Source: Halorubellus sp. JP-L1 (GTDB lineage: Archaea; Halobacteriota; Halobacteria; Halobacteriales; Natrialbaceae). From it: 64,000 nucleotides of DNA. Positions 42,495-51,769 of the stretch are shown here, one piece after another (positions within the stretch are counted from its first letter, which is position 1; every line of letters starts with the position of its first letter). Where the stretch lies: contig NZ_JAAOIR010000001.1 of NCBI RefSeq assembly GCF_011440375.1, positions 1,488,001 to 1,552,000 on the forward strand. The letters run 5' to 3'. The position numbers and the translations under genes were made by a program. The notes beneath the pieces were generated by a model. The model made no database searches, was not told where the DNA came from, and was given only the letters and a program-made list of their open reading frames with translations.

Positions 42495-43492
42495 CACGCT
42501 CGCGTCACCTCCGCGTCCTCGGCGGACGACGAATCGCCGGACTCGTCGGCGTCGCCGCGCGTGGTGCTGGCGTCTTCGCCGGTCATCTGGACGAAGATCT
42601 CCTCGAGGCTCGTCCGCGAGACGTCGAGGTCGACGACGGTGTGACCGGTCGCCTGGAGGTTCGAGACGACGTCCGCGACCGCGCGCCCGCCGTCCTCGAC
42701 GCGGACGGTGAGTCGGTCGCCCTCGATCGAGGTGTCGAGGACGGCGTCTGTGTCGAACGTCGGCACCTCGGCTGGGGCGTCCGCGAGCGTGACCGTGATC
42801 GTGTCCGTGCCGCGACTCATGAGGTCCTCGGGCGTCGCCACGTCGAGCTTCTTCCCCTCGTCCATGACGGCGACGCGGTCGCAGAGGCGTTCGGCCTCCT
42901 CGATGTAGTGCGTCGTCAGGAGGACGGTCGTCCCGCTCTCGTTGAGTTCACGGACGACGCGCCAGAGGTCGCGGCGGAGCTGGACGTCGACGCCCGCGGT
43001 CGGTTCGTCGAGGATGAGGAGGTCCGGGTCGGTGACGAGCGCGCGAGCGAGCAAGAGCCGGCGCTTCATGCCGCCGGAGAGCCAGTCGAAGCGCTCGTCG
43101 CGCTTGTCGTAGATGCCGACCCGTTTGAGAGCCTCGTCCGCGCGCTCGCCGGCTTCCTCGGGCGGGATGCCGTGGTAGCCGGCCTTGTGCTCCAGCACTT
43201 CGCGGATCGGGAAGAACCGGTCGACGTTGTACTCCTGGGGCGCGAGCCCGATGGCGTCCCTGGCGTCTCGGTAGTCGTCGACGACGTCGTGCCCGAACAC
43301 CTCAGCGCGCCCGTCGGTCTTCCGCGTGAGGCCGACGAGGATCTCGATGAACGTCGTCTTCCCCGCGCCGTTCGGTCCGAGGAGCCCGAAGAACTCGCCG
43401 TCCTCGACGCGGAGGTCGAGGCCGTCGAGCGCCCGGAGGTCGCCGTACTCCTTCACGAGGCCCTCGACCTCGATGGCGGGCGTAGCAGTCAT
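42494..43492 (-). CDS. ABC transporter ATP-binding protein
   Basis: 332 aa. Walker A GPNGAGKT (near residue 39), Q-loop with PQEYNVD, ABC signature LSGGMKRRLLLARAL and Walker B LLILDEPTAGVD, followed by a C-terminal regulatory segment about 90 residues long and an acidic Ser/Asp/Glu-rich tail. Typical DrrA/CcmA-type ATPase energising the ABC-2 permease that follows. ATG at 43492. The frame continues far upstream antisense to thrC, but that part has no homology. Confidence 0.94.
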   Translation of the reverse strand: MTATPAIEVEGLVKEYGDLRALDGLDLRVEDGEFFGLLGPNGAGKTTFIEILVGLTRKTDGRAEVFGHDVVDDYRDARDAIGLAPQEYNVDRFFPIREVLEHKAGYHGIPPEEAGERADEALKRVGIYDKRDERFDWLSGGMKRRLLLARALVTDPDLLILDEPTAGVDVQLRRDLWRVVRELNESGTTVLLTTHYIEEAERLCDRVAVMDEGKKLDVATPEDLMSRGTDTITVTLADAPAEVPTFDTDAVLDTSIEGDRLTVRVEDGGRAVADVVSNLQATGHTVVDLDVSRTSLEEIFVQMTGEDASTTRGDADESGDSSSAEDAEVTRA

Positions 43493-43602
43493 TGTCAGTA
43501 CTCGGCGATTGCGACGCAAAAGGCCCGCGGAACGCGACCGCGGCCGTGAGCGATGACGACGAGGCTGCGAGCACGGAGACGGCTCCCTGCCGGTGGGGCG
43601 TC

Positions 43603-43609
43603 GCTTAAG
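43603..43609 (+). promoter_or_regulatory. TATA box for thrC
   Basis: GCTTAAGTC sits about 30 nt before the ATG at 43634, giving a leaderless-type promoter. It supports the short start over the longer open frame. Confidence 0.5.
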
Positions 43610-43633
43610 TCGCGGTCGCCCGATTCGACTCGT

Positions 43634-44875
43634 ATGACCATGGACCACGTCGACGCGCTCGAGTGCACGCTGTGCGGGGCCGAGTACGACCCGGACCAGG
43701 TGATCTACACGTGCCCCGAGCACGAGGGCGTGAAGGGCATCCTGGAGGTGACGTACGACTACGACGTCGTCCACGACCGCTTCGACGCGCCGCTCGACGG
43801 CGTCGTCGACAGCCAGTGGAAGTACGCGGCGTTCCTGCCCGTGCACGACGACGCGGAGGTGGTGACGCTCGACGAGGGCGGCACCGACCTGTTCGACGCG
43901 CCGAACCTGAGCGACGCGCTCGGCGTGGAGACGCTCGTGAAGGACGACGGCCGGAACCCCACGGGGTGCTTCAAGGACCGCGCCAGTTCCATCGCGGTGA
44001 CGAAGGCCAAGCACGCGGGCAGAGACGTCGTGACGTGTGCGTCGACGGGGAACGCGGCGGCATCGCTCGCGGGGTACGCCGCCCGGGGCGGCCTCGACGC
44101 GCGCATCTTCGTCCCCGGCGACGCCCCGACGGGGAAGCTCGCGCAGCCGCTCGTCTACGGTGCGGACGTGCTCGCCGTCGACGGGTCCTACGACGAGGCG
44201 TACGACCTGAGCGTCGACGTGACCGACGAGTACGGCTGGTACAACCGGAACGCCGCCATCAATCCGTTCCAGGTCGAGGGGAAGCGCACGGTCGGGCACG
44301 AACTCGCCGGCCAGACGAGCGCGCGCGGCGACGTCCCGGACTGGCTCGTCTTCTCGATGGGCGACGGCTGCACGATCGCGGGCGCGTGGAAGGGCTTCCG
44401 CGAGTTCCGCGACCTCGGGTACGTCGACGACGCGCCGAAGATGCTCGGCGTACAGGCGACCGGCGCGTCCAGCATCCACGACGCGTTCCACGGGCACGAC
44501 GACGTCGACGACGTCGCGGACACGCTCGCCGACAGCATCGCCGTCGGCCGACCCCGGAACACGGTGAAGGCGTGCCGGGCGCTCGAGGAGAGCGGCGGCA
44601 CGGCACTGCTCGTCGACGACGACGACATCCTCGACGCGCAGACGCTCCTCGGCCGCACCGAGGGCATCTACTCGGAGCCCGCGGGCGCGACGGCGCTCGC
44701 CGGTCTCCAGCGCGCGCTCGCGGAGGACGTCGTCGAGCGCGACGAGACCGTCGTCGTCTGCTCGACCGGGTTCGGCCTGAAGGACACCGAGAGCGCGCTC
44801 GACGCGACGGACGGCGTCACTGCCATCGACCCGCGGATGGAGGACGTCCGGGACCTGTACGGGAGCGCCGAGTAG
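43634..44875 (+). CDS. thrC: Threonine synthase
   Basis: 413 aa PLP enzyme converting O-phosphohomoserine to threonine. An N-terminal zinc-ribbon-like ECTLCGAEYDPDQVIYTCPE (residues about 8-27) precedes the PLP fold: NPTGCFKDRASS with the Schiff-base lysine, then CASTGNAAASLAGYAARGG and GDGCTIAGAWKGF. MTMDHVDALE is the chosen start, 31 nt after a TATA box. It is transcribed alone. Confidence 0.93.
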   Translation: MTMDHVDALECTLCGAEYDPDQVIYTCPEHEGVKGILEVTYDYDVVHDRFDAPLDGVVDSQWKYAAFLPVHDDAEVVTLDEGGTDLFDAPNLSDALGVETLVKDDGRNPTGCFKDRASSIAVTKAKHAGRDVVTCASTGNAAASLAGYAARGGLDARIFVPGDAPTGKLAQPLVYGADVLAVDGSYDEAYDLSVDVTDEYGWYNRNAAINPFQVEGKRTVGHELAGQTSARGDVPDWLVFSMGDGCTIAGAWKGFREFRDLGYVDDAPKMLGVQATGASSIHDAFHGHDDVDDVADTLADSIAVGRPRNTVKACRALEESGGTALLVDDDDILDAQTLLGRTEGIYSEPAGATALAGLQRALAEDVVERDETVVVCSTGFGLKDTESALDATDGVTAIDPRMEDVRDLYGSAE

Positions 44876-44977
44876 GACGCGAAGCGAGCGCTCGCCACCG
44901 TCGCGGCCGCCCTCGCCGCCGCGGCAGCACTCGTCGACGCCCGAACGGTAATGGGCTCCCGGCGGATTCCTTCCCGC

Positions 44978-46210
44978 ATGAGCAAGGTCACCCTCGACGA
45001 GCGTCGGTTCCGCGAGCGCTTCGAGGAGTTCAACGAGATCGGTGCGACAGCGGCCGGCGGCGTCGACCGGCCCGCGCTCTCGGACGAGAACCGGGCGGCG
45101 CGGGACCTGCTCGTCGAGTGGTTCCGCGACGCCGGCCTCGAGGTCCGCATCGACGAGATGGGCAATATCTTCGGACGACGCGAGGGCCGAGAGCCGGACG
45201 CCGACCCCGTACTGTTCGGGTCGCACGTCGACAGCCAGTACAACGGCGGGCGGTTCGACGGCGTCGTCGGCGTGCTCGGCGCGCTCGAGGTCGTCCAGGC
45301 GCTGGACGACGCCGGCGTCGTCACCGACCGCCCCCTCGAGGTCGTGTCCTGGAGCAACGAGGAGGGCGTGCGCTTCCAGCCGGACATGCTCGGGAGCGGC
45401 GTCTACGCGGGCCAGTTCGACCTCGAGTACGCCCTCGGCGTCGAGGACGACGACGGCAGGACGTTCGGTGACGAACTCGAACGCATCGGGTACGACGGCG
45501 ACGCGCCCTGCGAGGCCGACGGCGTCCACTGTTACTTCGAACTGCACGTCGAACAGGGACCCTACTTGGAGGACGCGGGCCTGAGCGTCGGCGTCGTCGA
45601 GGGCGTGTTCGGGTTCTCGTGGATGAACGTCGCGTTCGAGGGGCAGGCGAACCACGCCGGACCGACGCCGATGGACATGCGCCAGGACGCGTTCGTCGCG
45701 ACCGCGGACGTGACGAAGGCGGTGCGCGAGCTGACGGCGACCGGCGGCGAGGACCTCGTCGGCACCGTCGGGAGCGTCGACGTCTGGCCGAACGCGATCA
45801 ACGTCATCCCCGAGCGCGTCGAGTTCACGGTCGACGTCCGCTCGTACGACGACGACGTCGTCGACCGGGCCGTCGACCGCGTCCGCGAGGAGGTCGCGTG
45901 GGCGGCCGACCGCGAAGGCCTCGAGTTCGCGTTCGAGGAGATCATGCGCCTCGACGCGAGCGCGTTCGACGACGACTGCATCGAGACGATAGCCGCGGCC
46001 GCCGCGGACGCGGGCTACGAGTACGAGCGCCTCGTCAGCGGCGCCGGCCACGACGCGAGCTATCTCAACGCGATCGCGCCGACGGGCATGATCTTCGTCC
46101 CGAGCGTCGACGGCGTCAGCCACCGCGAGAGCGAGTTCACCGAGTGGGCGGACGTCGTCGCCGGCACCGAGGTGCTCCTTCGTGCGGTCCGGGAGCAAGC
46201 GACGGTCTGA
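44978..46210 (+). CDS. M20-family Zn-dependent hydrolase (allantoate/N-carbamoyl amidohydrolase type)
   Basis: 410 aa. Metal-ligand motifs include GSHVDSQYNGGRFDGVVGVL, WSNEEGVRF and ELHVEQGPYLEDAG; the dimerisation domain has NHAGPTPMDMRQDAF, and there is a late AGHDASYLN metal region. This pattern matches hydantoinase/carbamoylase-type amidases (allantoate amidohydrolase, beta-ureidopropionase). It probably hydrolyses ureido or N-carbamoyl compounds; the exact substrate is unclear. ATG at 44978; an upstream ATG at 44951 adds nine residues without homology. Confidence 0.88.
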   Translation: MSKVTLDERRFRERFEEFNEIGATAAGGVDRPALSDENRAARDLLVEWFRDAGLEVRIDEMGNIFGRREGREPDADPVLFGSHVDSQYNGGRFDGVVGVLGALEVVQALDDAGVVTDRPLEVVSWSNEEGVRFQPDMLGSGVYAGQFDLEYALGVEDDDGRTFGDELERIGYDGDAPCEADGVHCYFELHVEQGPYLEDAGLSVGVVEGVFGFSWMNVAFEGQANHAGPTPMDMRQDAFVATADVTKAVRELTATGGEDLVGTVGSVDVWPNAINVIPERVEFTVDVRSYDDDVVDRAVDRVREEVAWAADREGLEFAFEEIMRLDASAFDDDCIETIAAAAADAGYEYERLVSGAGHDASYLNAIAPTGMIFVPSVDGVSHRESEFTEWADVVAGTEVLLRAVREQATV

Positions 46211-46228
46211 GCGAACGACGGAGCGGAG

Positions 46229-46492
46229 TCACTCGAAGACGCGGCTCTCCTCGCGGAGCGCGTTCGCCTCGTCGAGTACGTCCGCGAACTGGTCGGCGAG
46301 CATCGCGACCTGCACCTCGTTCCCCTCGTCGTCCTCGGCGACGAACTTCACCTGGCTGTCGCCGAACTCCCGGACTTCCGCGTCGGCGACGTCGAACAGC
46401 TTCGCCTCCGCGGACTTGTTCGGCGCGCCGACGTTCTTGATGGAGCCGTCCTTGAGTTCGATCATGAAGTCGGAGACGTTGATGTTGAGCAC
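46229..46492 (-). CDS. Small conserved hypothetical protein
   Basis: 87 aa. It begins MLNINVSDFMIELKDGSIKN and has beta strands with a repeated pattern (VKFVAEDDEGNEVQVAML) and a C-terminal helix (DQFADVLDEANALREESRV). It is compact and acidic with a normal amino-acid composition, so it is probably real. Function unknown. Transcribed alone, convergent with the hydrolase gene (18 bp gap). Confidence 0.7.
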   Translation of the reverse strand: MLNINVSDFMIELKDGSIKNVGAPNKSAEAKLFDVADAEVREFGDSQVKFVAEDDEGNEVQVAMLADQFADVLDEANALREESRVFE

Positions 46493-46622
46493 GCTCGCCG
46501 GTTGCGCGCAGTCGGTGAAAAAGGTGCGAGTCCCCGAGTCCGGCTCTTCGCCGGGACTCCAGCACTCGTCGAAGAGCCGAGAGTGAGTCGACCCGCGAGA
46601 TTCGTCTGCGCATTGTGCCTGA

Positions 46623-46629
46623 TTTAATA
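46623..46629 (+). promoter_or_regulatory. TATA box for the polytopic membrane protein
   Basis: GATTTAATACG lies about 30 nt before the ATG at 46655, typical leaderless spacing. Confidence 0.5.
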
Positions 46630-46654
46630 CGTGTCGGCTCGTCGATTGGAGTAT

Positions 46655-47692
46655 ATGGCTCCGATATACGCGCTGGAGGACATCGAGGACGCGTTCGAGT
46701 TGACGCGAGCGCTCCTCACGCCGTTCGACCGGTCGCAGTGGCTCCGACTCGCGCTCGTCGCGTTCTTCGTCGGTGGCGCGGGTTCGGCCGCGAACCCGTT
46801 CCAGTGGCTGTTCAGCGGCGGCAACGGTGGCAGCACCGACGTCGGCGGGTCGCCCGGAACGGGCGGGTTCGACGTGACGACCGAGCTACTCTTGCTCGTC
46901 GCCGTGATCGTCGTGGCGTTCCTCGCGATAGCGCTCGCGTTCGCGTTCGTCGGCGCCGTCATGGAGTTCGTGTTCGTCGAGTCGCTCCGCGAGCGCGAGG
47001 TCCACGTCCGCGAGTACGCGAGCGCGCACTGGCGGCGCGGCCTGCGGCTGTTCGGGTTCCGCGTCGCAGTCGGGCTCCTCGCGCTCGCGGGCGTCGCCGT
47101 GCTCGTCGCACCGCTCGTCTTCGCCGCACTCGACCCCGGCTCGTTCGCCGGTGGACTGTTCGTCCTCTCGATATTCGTCCTGTTCGCCGGCGGGTTCGCG
47201 CTCGCGCTCGTCCTCGGCCTCGTCAGCGGGTTCACGACCGCGTTCGTCGTTCCCGTGATGCTCGTCGACGACTGCGGCGTCCTCGCCGGCTGGAAGCGAC
47301 TCCTGTCGTCGATCCGTAGCGACCCCATCCAGTACGTCGCGTACGCGCTCGCCGGCGTGTTCCTCGGCATCGGCGCGAGCACGTTCGTCGCGTTCGCCGC
47401 CGGCATGCTCGTCCTCGTGCTCCTCGTGCCGTTCGCGGTCCTGTTCGGGATCGGATTCGCGGTGCTCGCAGCCGGCCCCGACCTCCTCGGCCTCGCACTG
47501 CTCGTCGTCGTCGGCGTCCTGTTCGCGCTCGCCGTCGCCGTCACGTTCGCACTCGTTCAGGTCCCCGTCGTGACCTTCCTCCGGTACTACGCGCTGCTCG
47601 TGCTCGGCGACGTCACCCCCGACCTCGACGCCATCCCCGACCAGCGCGCGAGCGTGCGCGAACCAGAACCGACCGAGTCGACGGCGACGTAG
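46655..47692 (+). CDS. Polytopic membrane protein (DUF7544-like)
   Basis: 345 aa. N-terminus YALEDIEDAFELTRALLTPF is cytoplasmic-looking; about six membrane helices follow, including two Gly/Ala/Val-rich long ones, and FVVPVMLVDDCGVLAGWKRL, a motif shared by haloarchaeal DUF4013/DUF7544-like proteins. The C-terminus carries YYALLVLGDVTPDLDAIPDQ and a polar tail. The function is unknown; such proteins may be membrane chaperones or transport subunits. ATG at 46655 with a TATA box 30 nt before. Confidence 0.82.
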   Translation: MAPIYALEDIEDAFELTRALLTPFDRSQWLRLALVAFFVGGAGSAANPFQWLFSGGNGGSTDVGGSPGTGGFDVTTELLLLVAVIVVAFLAIALAFAFVGAVMEFVFVESLREREVHVREYASAHWRRGLRLFGFRVAVGLLALAGVAVLVAPLVFAALDPGSFAGGLFVLSIFVLFAGGFALALVLGLVSGFTTAFVVPVMLVDDCGVLAGWKRLLSSIRSDPIQYVAYALAGVFLGIGASTFVAFAAGMLVLVLLVPFAVLFGIGFAVLAAGPDLLGLALLVVVGVLFALAVAVTFALVQVPVVTFLRYYALLVLGDVTPDLDAIPDQRASVREPEPTESTAT

Positions 47693-47749
47693 CACCGTCC
47701 GACGACCACTCGATGGCAGTCGCGGCCGCCAGTCGCTACCGAGCGAGCA

Positions 47750-48019
47750 CTAGAACGCGGAGTCGCCCACGGTCTCGAGGTAGACGGCAGTCCCGGTGTG
47801 CGCGTCGTCGTCGAAGCCGGTGACGCGGCAGCGCACGCGCTTGTCGACGAGGCCCGGGTCGGCGTCCTCCAGGCGGATGATGCTGTCGCCGACGCGGACG
47901 ACGGGCGTCCCGTCGTCGTCGACGCCGGTGACGAACGCGGAGAGCTCCTCGCCGACGTCGAACGACGGCGTGTGCGTGCGGAACCCCCAGCCCTTCGCGT
48001 ACTTTTCGAGGAGGCTCAT
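47750..48019 (-). CDS. Small OB-fold (TRAM-like) protein coupled to the antiporter
   Basis: 89 aa. After MSLLEKYAKGWGFRTHTPSF, it has five-stranded OB/TRAM-like spacing (ELSAFVTGVDDDGTPVVRVG, DSIIRLED, RVRCRVTGFDDDAHTGTAVYL). TRAM folds often bind RNA. The ATG overlaps the stop of the upstream antiporter gene by four bases (ATGA), so the two are cotranslated. It is a conserved haloarchaeal family; the link to ion transport is inference from context. Confidence 0.78.
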   Translation of the reverse strand: MSLLEKYAKGWGFRTHTPSFDVGEELSAFVTGVDDDGTPVVRVGDSIIRLEDADPGLVDKRVRCRVTGFDDDAHTGTAVYLETVGDSAF

Positions 48020-49611
48020 ACGCGCGCCACCTCATCGGCCTCGCGGTCGGTCGTGTACTCCAGCCCGAACCCGGTGAGTGCCGAGAAGAGGAACACGCCG
48101 ACGAGCAGCCAGCCGTGGAAGACGTACGGGAACACGTCAGCGGGATTGACGACCATCGCTTGCGTGAACCACTCGTACTGGCCGGGGAGCTCCGTGAGCG
48201 TCGCGTACCCGACGAGGAGGCCGCCCGACCACGGGAAGATGTACCCGAGCGCGGACGTGTTCGCGTCGAGGATGTTCGCGCGCCGGTAGCCGTTGATGTT
48301 GAAGCGCTCGCCGAGGCGCGCGATGTACGGCGCGATCGCGATCTCGGCGGCGGTGTTGATCGTGATCATCGCGTTCACGAGCGCGGTGCCGAGCACCATC
48401 GTCGTCTCCGCGCGCCGGACGGAGGTGGCGACCGACTCCAGCAGCCAGTCCTGGATCGCCTGGAATCCGCCGCCGCGGATCATGATCTGCGCGCCAGCGA
48501 CGATGAGGAGCACGAGCACGATGAGCGGGAAGAACCCGGCCGCGCCCGAGTAGATGCTCCCGCCGACGCCCGCGCTCACGCCCTCCCGGGAGACGTCGAC
48601 GAGTTCGACGAACGGAAGGAACGAGAGCGTCTGTGCGGCCGCGAGGTCCTCGGACGCGCGGAAGACGAGCATCTCCGAGACGGGCGCGAGTCCGAGCGCG
48701 ACGTTGAACGCGACCGCGACGACGAGCCCCCACGAGATCGCTTCGACGATGTGCCGGCCGCTCACGGCGGTCCCGATGACGGCGAGCATCGACGCGAGGT
48801 GGACGAGCCCGAGCGGGTCGCTGTTCTCGACGAACAGCGACTGCGCTTGCCCGGACACCTCGACGCCCGTCATGAGCTGGCCGGCGACGACGTACGCGAC
48901 GAACGCGACCACGGCCGCCGTGATCGCGTACTTGAATCGCGACGCGACGACGCCGCCGATGTCGGCGTCCTGTGTGACCGCGCTCACGATGGTGGTGTCC
49001 GAGACCGGCGCGAGGTTGTCGCCGAACACCGCGCCGGAGAGGATCGCTCCGAACAGGAGGACCGGGTTGGCGCCGAGGAGGACGCCGGCGGGGAAGAACA
49101 GCGCGCTGAACGCCACCGTGGCGCCGTACCCGGTGCCGATGCCGGTTGCGAGGAGCGCACAGAGGACGAACGTGGCTGCAGGGAACAGGGCCGCGCCGAG
49201 GCCGGCGGCGTCGGCCGCCCACACGAGGCCACCGACGAACCCGCCGGCCTGAATGGTCGCGGCGAACATGCCCGCCCAGAGCCACGCGACGACCGCGGTC
49301 GCGGCGACCCGGCGCGTCATCCCCTGGAAGATCGTGTTCGCGTACGTCGCCCACGAACCCTCCACGAAGAACAGGCCGAGGACGAGGCCGACGAGCATTC
49401 CGGCGACGAGTCCGGTGGTGTCGCCGATCCGTAGGACGCCGCTCTGGACGATCGCCCAGAGCACGAAGAACGCGAGCGGGAGCGCGCTCAGCCACTTCCC
49501 GCCGCGGAACTCGATGTCGGGGTCGTCGCCCGCACTGGCGGCGAGGTCCGCCCGCACGTCGTCGTCGAGGGCGGTCTCGTCCGAGGTCGGTCGGTCGCGA
49601 TCGTGAGGCAT
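48016..49611 (-). CDS. Na+/H+ antiporter NhaC family protein
   Basis: 531 aa, about 11-12 membrane helices. A hydrophilic acidic N-terminal 30 residues is typical of halophiles. Diagnostic segments: FRGGKWLSALPLAFFVLWAI, GYGATVAFSALFFPAG, GAVFGDNLAPVSDTTIVSAV (the GDN-P-SDTT motif of NhaC-type exchangers) and NAMITINTAAEIAIAPYIAR. It exchanges Na+ for H+, or moves small organic acids in relatives. ATG at 49611. It is in an operon with the OB-fold protein. Confidence 0.9.
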   Translation of the reverse strand: MPHDRDRPTSDETALDDDVRADLAASAGDDPDIEFRGGKWLSALPLAFFVLWAIVQSGVLRIGDTTGLVAGMLVGLVLGLFFVEGSWATYANTIFQGMTRRVAATAVVAWLWAGMFAATIQAGGFVGGLVWAADAAGLGAALFPAATFVLCALLATGIGTGYGATVAFSALFFPAGVLLGANPVLLFGAILSGAVFGDNLAPVSDTTIVSAVTQDADIGGVVASRFKYAITAAVVAFVAYVVAGQLMTGVEVSGQAQSLFVENSDPLGLVHLASMLAVIGTAVSGRHIVEAISWGLVVAVAFNVALGLAPVSEMLVFRASEDLAAAQTLSFLPFVELVDVSREGVSAGVGGSIYSGAAGFFPLIVLVLLIVAGAQIMIRGGGFQAIQDWLLESVATSVRRAETTMVLGTALVNAMITINTAAEIAIAPYIARLGERFNINGYRRANILDANTSALGYIFPWSGGLLVGYATLTELPGQYEWFTQAMVVNPADVFPYVFHGWLLVGVFLFSALTGFGLEYTTDREADEVARV

Positions 49612-49705
49612 CTGTAGCGGGGCGAAATGCGTGCGCGGACAAGAACCTGCCCTTGCAGAGCCGCTGCGCGTGAATACTTCTGATCGACCCGGACGGCGTC
49701 TCTTC

Positions 49706-49822
49706 GACGCTGGCGGTCGCGACAGACCGCACTCCTTTGACGCTGGCGGTCGCGACAGACCGGACCCCTTCGACGCTGGCGGTCGCGACAGACCGCACTC
49801 CTTTGACGCTGGCGGTCGTTCC
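49706..49822 (+). repeat. 33-bp tandem repeat between the antiporter and the dioxygenase gene
   Basis: GACGCTGGCGGTCGCGACAG starts at 49706, 49739 and 49772, with a fourth partial copy at 49805 ending eight bases before the ATG at 49830. The units alternate in their last bases (ACTCCTTT / ACCCCTTC). Confidence 0.9.
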
Positions 49823-49829
49823 ACGGGAC

Positions 49830-50849
49830 ATGCTCCCCGACACGCCCGGCATCCACCACGTCACGTCGATGGTGGGCGACCCGCAGGCGAACGTCGACTT
49901 CTACGCGGACGTCCTCGGCCTCCGCCTCGTCAAGCGAACCGTCAACCACGAGGACGTCCTCCGGTACCACCTCTACTACGGGAACGACCGTGGCGACCTC
50001 GGTACCGTCTACACGTGCTTCCCGTATCCGAACGAGCCGCCGGGGCGAGTCGGGCCACCCCAGATTGCAGCCGCGTCGTTCGCGGTCCCACCGGCGTCGC
50101 TCCCCTACTGGCGGGACCGCCTCGAAGCTAGCGGCGTCGACGTCGAGCGCCGCGAGCGCTTCGACGAGACCGTCCTCCAGTTCGTCGACCCCGCCGGGAC
50201 GCGCCTGGAACTCGTCGGCGCGCACGCGCCCGTCGACCCCTACGCGGCCGGCCCGATCCCCGCCGAGCACGGCATCCGTGGCGTCCACGGCGTCACCGCG
50301 CTCCCCGTCGACCCGTTCCAGACCGCGAGCGTCCTCGAGACGCTCGGCCTCGACGCCGTCGGGCAGGACGGCGACCGCGTCCGCTACCGCGCCGACGGCC
50401 CGCACGCGACCGTCGTCGACGTCCTCGACCGCGGCGCCGCGAGTGCCAGCGACGACGACGCCGCCGAGAACGACGACGACGCACCCGCGGACGCCGGTCG
50501 CGTCGGCGGCGTTGCGTTCGGGCGCGAGGGCGTCGGTACCATCCACCACGTCGCCGTGCGCGTTCCCGACGAGGACGCGCTGTTCGCGTACCACGACCTG
50601 TTCCGCGAGCGCGACGTGCAGGTGTCCCGCGTCCGCGACCGCCACTACTACCGGTCGGTGTACGTCCGCGAGCCCGGCGGCATCCTGATCGAGCTCGCGA
50701 CCGAGGACCCCGGCCTCGCCGTCGACGAGCCCATCGAAGCGCTCGGTTCCTCGCTCGTGCTGCCGCCGTGGGCCGCCGAGGACCGCGAGATGATCGAATC
50801 CCAGCTCCCGGCCGTCGACTTCCCGGACCAGCCCGGCGGTGGTGAGTAG
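49830..50849 (+). CDS. VOC ring-cleaving dioxygenase (MhqO-like)
   Basis: 339 aa with two VOC (glyoxalase/extradiol dioxygenase) modules. Metal ligands appear in PGIHHVTSMVGDPQANVDFY (His), in the second module TIHHVAVRVPDEDALF (His) and in GGILIELATEDPGL (Glu). MhqO-type enzymes open hydroquinone-like rings after quinone stress. An acidic insert (SASDDDAAENDDDAPAD) lies in the centre. ATG at 49830. It is six bases upstream of the esterase gene, forming an MhqO/MhqD-like pair. Confidence 0.88.
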   Translation: MLPDTPGIHHVTSMVGDPQANVDFYADVLGLRLVKRTVNHEDVLRYHLYYGNDRGDLGTVYTCFPYPNEPPGRVGPPQIAAASFAVPPASLPYWRDRLEASGVDVERRERFDETVLQFVDPAGTRLELVGAHAPVDPYAAGPIPAEHGIRGVHGVTALPVDPFQTASVLETLGLDAVGQDGDRVRYRADGPHATVVDVLDRGAASASDDDAAENDDDAPADAGRVGGVAFGREGVGTIHHVAVRVPDEDALFAYHDLFRERDVQVSRVRDRHYYRSVYVREPGGILIELATEDPGLAVDEPIEALGSSLVLPPWAAEDREMIESQLPAVDFPDQPGGGE

Positions 50850-50855
50850 TCCGCG

Positions 50856-51578
50856 ATGACGACCGACGACGGCGAATCGCCGACCGCGGCCGCGCCGGCG
50901 CCCCACGGCGGCCGGTCGGTCGTCACCGCCGGCGCACCGCGCGGCGGGACCGAGGTCGTCGTCCTCGCGCTCCACGGCCGCGGCGCGACCGCGCAGGGCG
51001 TCGTGAACCTGCTCGACCCCGTGTATCGCCACGGCGTCACGTTCCTCGCCCCCGACGCGCACCGCAGCCGCTGGTACCCCTACGCCGCGACCGCCGGCCG
51101 CGAGCGCAACGACCCCGACCTGTCGTCGGCGATCGCCGTCGTCGACGCGCTCGTCGCCCACGCCACCAGCGCGTTCGACGTGCCCAGGGAGCGCGTCGTC
51201 CTCGCCGGGTTCTCGCAGGGCGCCGTCGTCGCCGCCGAGTACGCCCTCCAGCACCCCGCGCGGTACGGCGCCGTCGTCTGCCTCGCCGGCGCCGCCATCG
51301 ATCCCGAGCGCGACTTCATCGAACGCCACGGCGAAGACGCGGCCGCGGCGAGCGAGGACGCGACCGCAGGTTCGTTCGCTGGCACGCCCGCGTACTTCGC
51401 CGTCGGTCGCGACGACCCGCACGTCCCCATTTCTCGCGTCGAAGCGACCGCCGACGCGTTCCGCGCACGCGGCGCCGACGTCACCGTCGACGTCTTCGAC
51501 GACACCGGCCACGAAGTCACCGACGCCGCGTTCGACCACGTCCGCGCACTCCTCGACGGCATCGTCGACGGCGACTAG
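50856..51578 (+). CDS. Phospholipase/carboxylesterase (MhqD-like)
   Basis: 240 aa alpha/beta hydrolase. The core motif VVLAGFSQGAVVAAEYALQH holds the nucleophile Ser in GFSQG; LHGRGATAQGVVNLL is the oxyanion region, and a catalytic Asp/His lie in GRDDPHVPISRV and DDTGHEVTDAAF. With the dioxygenase it would hydrolyse ring-cleavage products in quinone detoxification. ATG at 50856. Confidence 0.88.
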   Translation: MTTDDGESPTAAAPAPHGGRSVVTAGAPRGGTEVVVLALHGRGATAQGVVNLLDPVYRHGVTFLAPDAHRSRWYPYAATAGRERNDPDLSSAIAVVDALVAHATSAFDVPRERVVLAGFSQGAVVAAEYALQHPARYGAVVCLAGAAIDPERDFIERHGEDAAAASEDATAGSFAGTPAYFAVGRDDPHVPISRVEATADAFRARGADVTVDVFDDTGHEVTDAAFDHVRALLDGIVDGD

Positions 51579-51769
51579 ATCGTCGACGCTCGAACGCTCG
51601 CCATCTCGCACGGAGACGAGTCTCTACTCGTCGTTGTGAAGTGGAGTGAAGTGGAGTGAGATAGACCGGCGCGAATTCGGATGCGGACGAGACGTTCCGG
51701 GTCGCTCCAGTCGGTCGCTTCCCGGGCGTGCGACTCGTCGCTCCCCGCTCGCTGCGCTCGCGGGGACGC

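Noticed and set aside
42494-46198. Very long minus-strand open frame of over 1200 codons
   Set aside because: Only its last 332 codons (the ABC ATPase) show homology; the rest is antisense to thrC and the M20 hydrolase. Such long antisense frames are a by-product of high GC.
49488-51611. Minus-strand frame of about 700 codons
   Set aside because: It is antisense to the dioxygenase and esterase genes, with no recognisable domain and an Arg/Gly/Val-biased composition.
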